Assembly: GCA_031278835.1 (NCBI GenBank)
Contig: JAITJP010000091.1
Coordinates: 1-7,028 of the forward strand
DNA length: 7,028 nt
Source of the DNA: Deltaproteobacteria bacterium
GTDB taxonomy: Bacteria; Desulfobacterota; Desulfarculia; Adiutricales; Adiutricaceae
Reading direction: 5' to 3'
The position numbers and the translations under genes were made by a program. Of the stretch, positions 5,918 through 7,028 are shown piece by piece. The notes below the pieces were generated by a model. It saw only the letters and a program-made list of their open reading frames with translations. It had not been told where the DNA came from and ran no database searches. Every line of letters starts with the position of its first letter. Position 1 is the stretch's first letter.

Positions 5918-6277
5918 CCACTGGTAGCTTTTTTTGACAGTAAATTAGCCAAATAACATCATAATTACCAAGATTGACTTTAAGATAACCTTGAATGTAA
6001 AAGAAGCTAACCAAATATCTTTACGGTAGCCTAACAAATAAAGGGAGGAAAAACTTCCCCAAATAGGCCCAAGGTCACCTTTTGACCTAGTCCAGAAAGA
6101 TGCCCTCGTTTAATATTACTTATCGACCATAATCTAAAAAAATATTAAGGCCTTAAGCTCCTCAACTAATTTAACTCCCTTTTTCATCTCATTGTCTACT
6201 TAGATTATATTTTACTTCTTCTTTTACTCCCGTCTAGACCCGCTTATTACATAACCAGCCTTTCCCTGACCCCTCAC
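5918..6277. other. Non-coding spacer upstream of the EIID promoter
   Basis: No supported gene on either strand. It holds a 6-bp inverted repeat AGGTCA/TGACCT (6072-6088) and a 12-bp palindrome TTAAGGCCTTAA (6145-6156) followed on the minus strand by TATTTTTTT, a poor terminator-like site. From about 6170 the plus strand becomes strongly C- and T-rich and G-poor, leading into the tandem array. Confidence 0.5.
6072..6088. repeat. Small inverted repeat, operator-like
   Basis: AGGTCA, 5 bp, TGACCT: a perfect dyad about 155-175 bp upstream of the EIID -35 box. It is too far for a simple operator and could be chance. Confidence 0.35.
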
Positions 6278-6956
6278 TAAAAAAACCCTCCCTTTGGCCA
6301 AAATTTCCCACCCGCCCAACAAAAAAAAGCCCCCATTTTTTCAAAATTCTCACCGCCCAGCAAAAAAAACTCTCATTTCTCCAAAACTTCCCGCCGCTTA
6401 TCTAAAAAAAACCTCATTTTACAAATATTTATCATGGCCCAACCAAAAATGCCCTTGCCCAACCAAAAAACTCTCATTTCCGCAAATCTTCTCGCCCAGT
6501 CCCAGCGATACTGTCATTTCCGCAAAACTTCCCGCCCAGTCTCATCAATACTCTCATTTCCGCGAATCATCTTTTCCAGGCCCATTAATACTCTTATTTT
6601 TTAAAAAAATCTAGCTTTATCTCGTCAATACTACTATTTGTCTGAAATATCTATCTCTATCCCGTCAATACTCCCGTTTCTTCAAAACATCTTTCTCAGG
6701 CCCATTAATACTTATATTTTTTTTCAAAAAATAATTTTTAATCTTATTAATACTATTATTTCTGTTAAATATCTTACTCTATTTCGTTAATACTATTATT
6801 TTTCTGAAAACATCGCACTATATCTCATCAATACTTATATTTCTCCAAAACTTTCTTCGCTGTCTGGCTAATACTTATATTTTTCCAAAACATTCCGCGC
6901 TATCTGGCTAATACTCTTATTTTGCTGAAAACATCACGTTATTTGCCATTAATAAT
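6278..6956. repeat. Degenerate 40-bp tandem array (about 17 units)
   Basis: Anchoring on AATACT gives units starting at 6467 (variant AAAACT), 6507 (GATACT), 6547, 6587, 6627, 6667, 6707, 6749, 6789, 6830, 6870, 6910 and a decayed one at 6951. Steps are 40 bp, with two of 41 and one of 42. Four or five more diverged, A-tract-containing units precede 6467. The rough consensus is AATACTCTTATTTCTCCAAAA followed by a more variable C-rich tail. Most units carry a TTTT-2/3 nt-AAAA dyad. A period of 40 is not a multiple of 3, so it is non-coding. Units 6547/6587/6627 recur as 6667/6707/6749, a 120-bp higher-order repeat. Function unknown. Confidence 0.88.
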
Positions 6957-6977
6957 CATTAATTTAATAAAAACTTT

Positions 6978-6997
6978 AAAAAAACAGACCAGGGTCT
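6978..6997 (-). terminator. Candidate rho-independent terminator at the right edge
   Basis: On the minus strand AGAC-CCTG-GTCT is followed by G and seven T. The stem is short, but the T-run and orientation fit the end of a minus-strand transcript coming from outside the window. If real, it separates that upstream gene from EIID. Confidence 0.45.
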
Positions 6998-7028
6998 AAC
7001 CCATCTCTCCAAACATTCGGGCAAAAAA

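Noticed and set aside
6139..6156. Terminator formed by the palindrome TTAAGGCCTTAA and a T-run on the minus strand
   Set aside because: With a usable loop only four A-T pairs remain, which is too weak.
6294..6614. 106-residue plus-strand open frame
   Set aside because: It runs through the 40-bp array, has no ribosome site, and its composition simply reflects a C/A/T-rich, G-poor strand. The period breaks the reading frame.
6278..6956. CRISPR array
   Set aside because: The whole 40-bp unit is repeated and drifts along its full length. There are no identical repeats alternating with unrelated spacers, and no cas gene is present.
1..7028. tRNA or rRNA genes
   Set aside because: I found no cloverleaf with a GGTTCNANNCC T-arm, and no rRNA-like stretch in the spacers on either strand.

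Overview
All four genes I can support lie on the minus strand, so the window reads right to left. They encode a PTS EIID-type membrane protein (4882-5799), the phosphocarrier HPr (3855-4250), PTS enzyme I (2095-3858) and an NlpC/P60-LysM lipoprotein (387-1397). The first three are the tail of the mannose-family PTS cluster (IIA, IIB, IIC, IID, HPr, EI) known from many Desulfobacterota/Deltaproteobacteria. Gene order, HPr/EI sequence style and the lipobox point to that Gram-negative group. The lineage is an inference and no rRNA or marker gene in the window confirms it.

Layout from the right edge. At 6978-6997 there is a probable minus-strand terminator, presumably for a gene outside the window. 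At 6278-6956 there is a decayed tandem array with a 40-bp period (about 17 units) that includes a 120-bp higher-order repeat. Its plus strand is strikingly poor in G. At 5889-5917 there is a good sigma70 promoter just before the EIID gene. The 630-bp gap between EIID and HPr holds an exact seven-copy 16-bp tandem repeat between two 67-bp direct repeats. HPr and EI overlap by 4 bp and are translationally coupled. Downstream of EI are GC-rich hairpins and a candidate terminator. A strong promoter at 1840-1868 then leads into a roughly 435-nt untranslated stretch with conspicuous hairpins before the lipoprotein gene. Beyond the lipoprotein are a perfect 15-bp-stem hairpin and a candidate terminator.

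Function: EI takes phosphate from PEP and passes it to HPr. HPr would normally phosphorylate EIIA/EIIB, and IIC/IID would form the membrane part. Here IIA, IIB and IIC are absent next to EIID, which has its own promoter. The PTS is therefore either split across the genome or reduced, possibly to a regulatory or relic role. The lipoprotein is a probable peptidoglycan endopeptidase unrelated to the PTS.

Only about 59% of the window is coding. The rest is low-complexity, repeat-rich spacer, which is unusual for a free-living bacterium and would suit a host-associated lineage undergoing genome decay (inference). I see no tRNA, rRNA, CRISPR array, transposase or phage gene. The least explained parts are the 40-bp array and the structured region 1398-1833.
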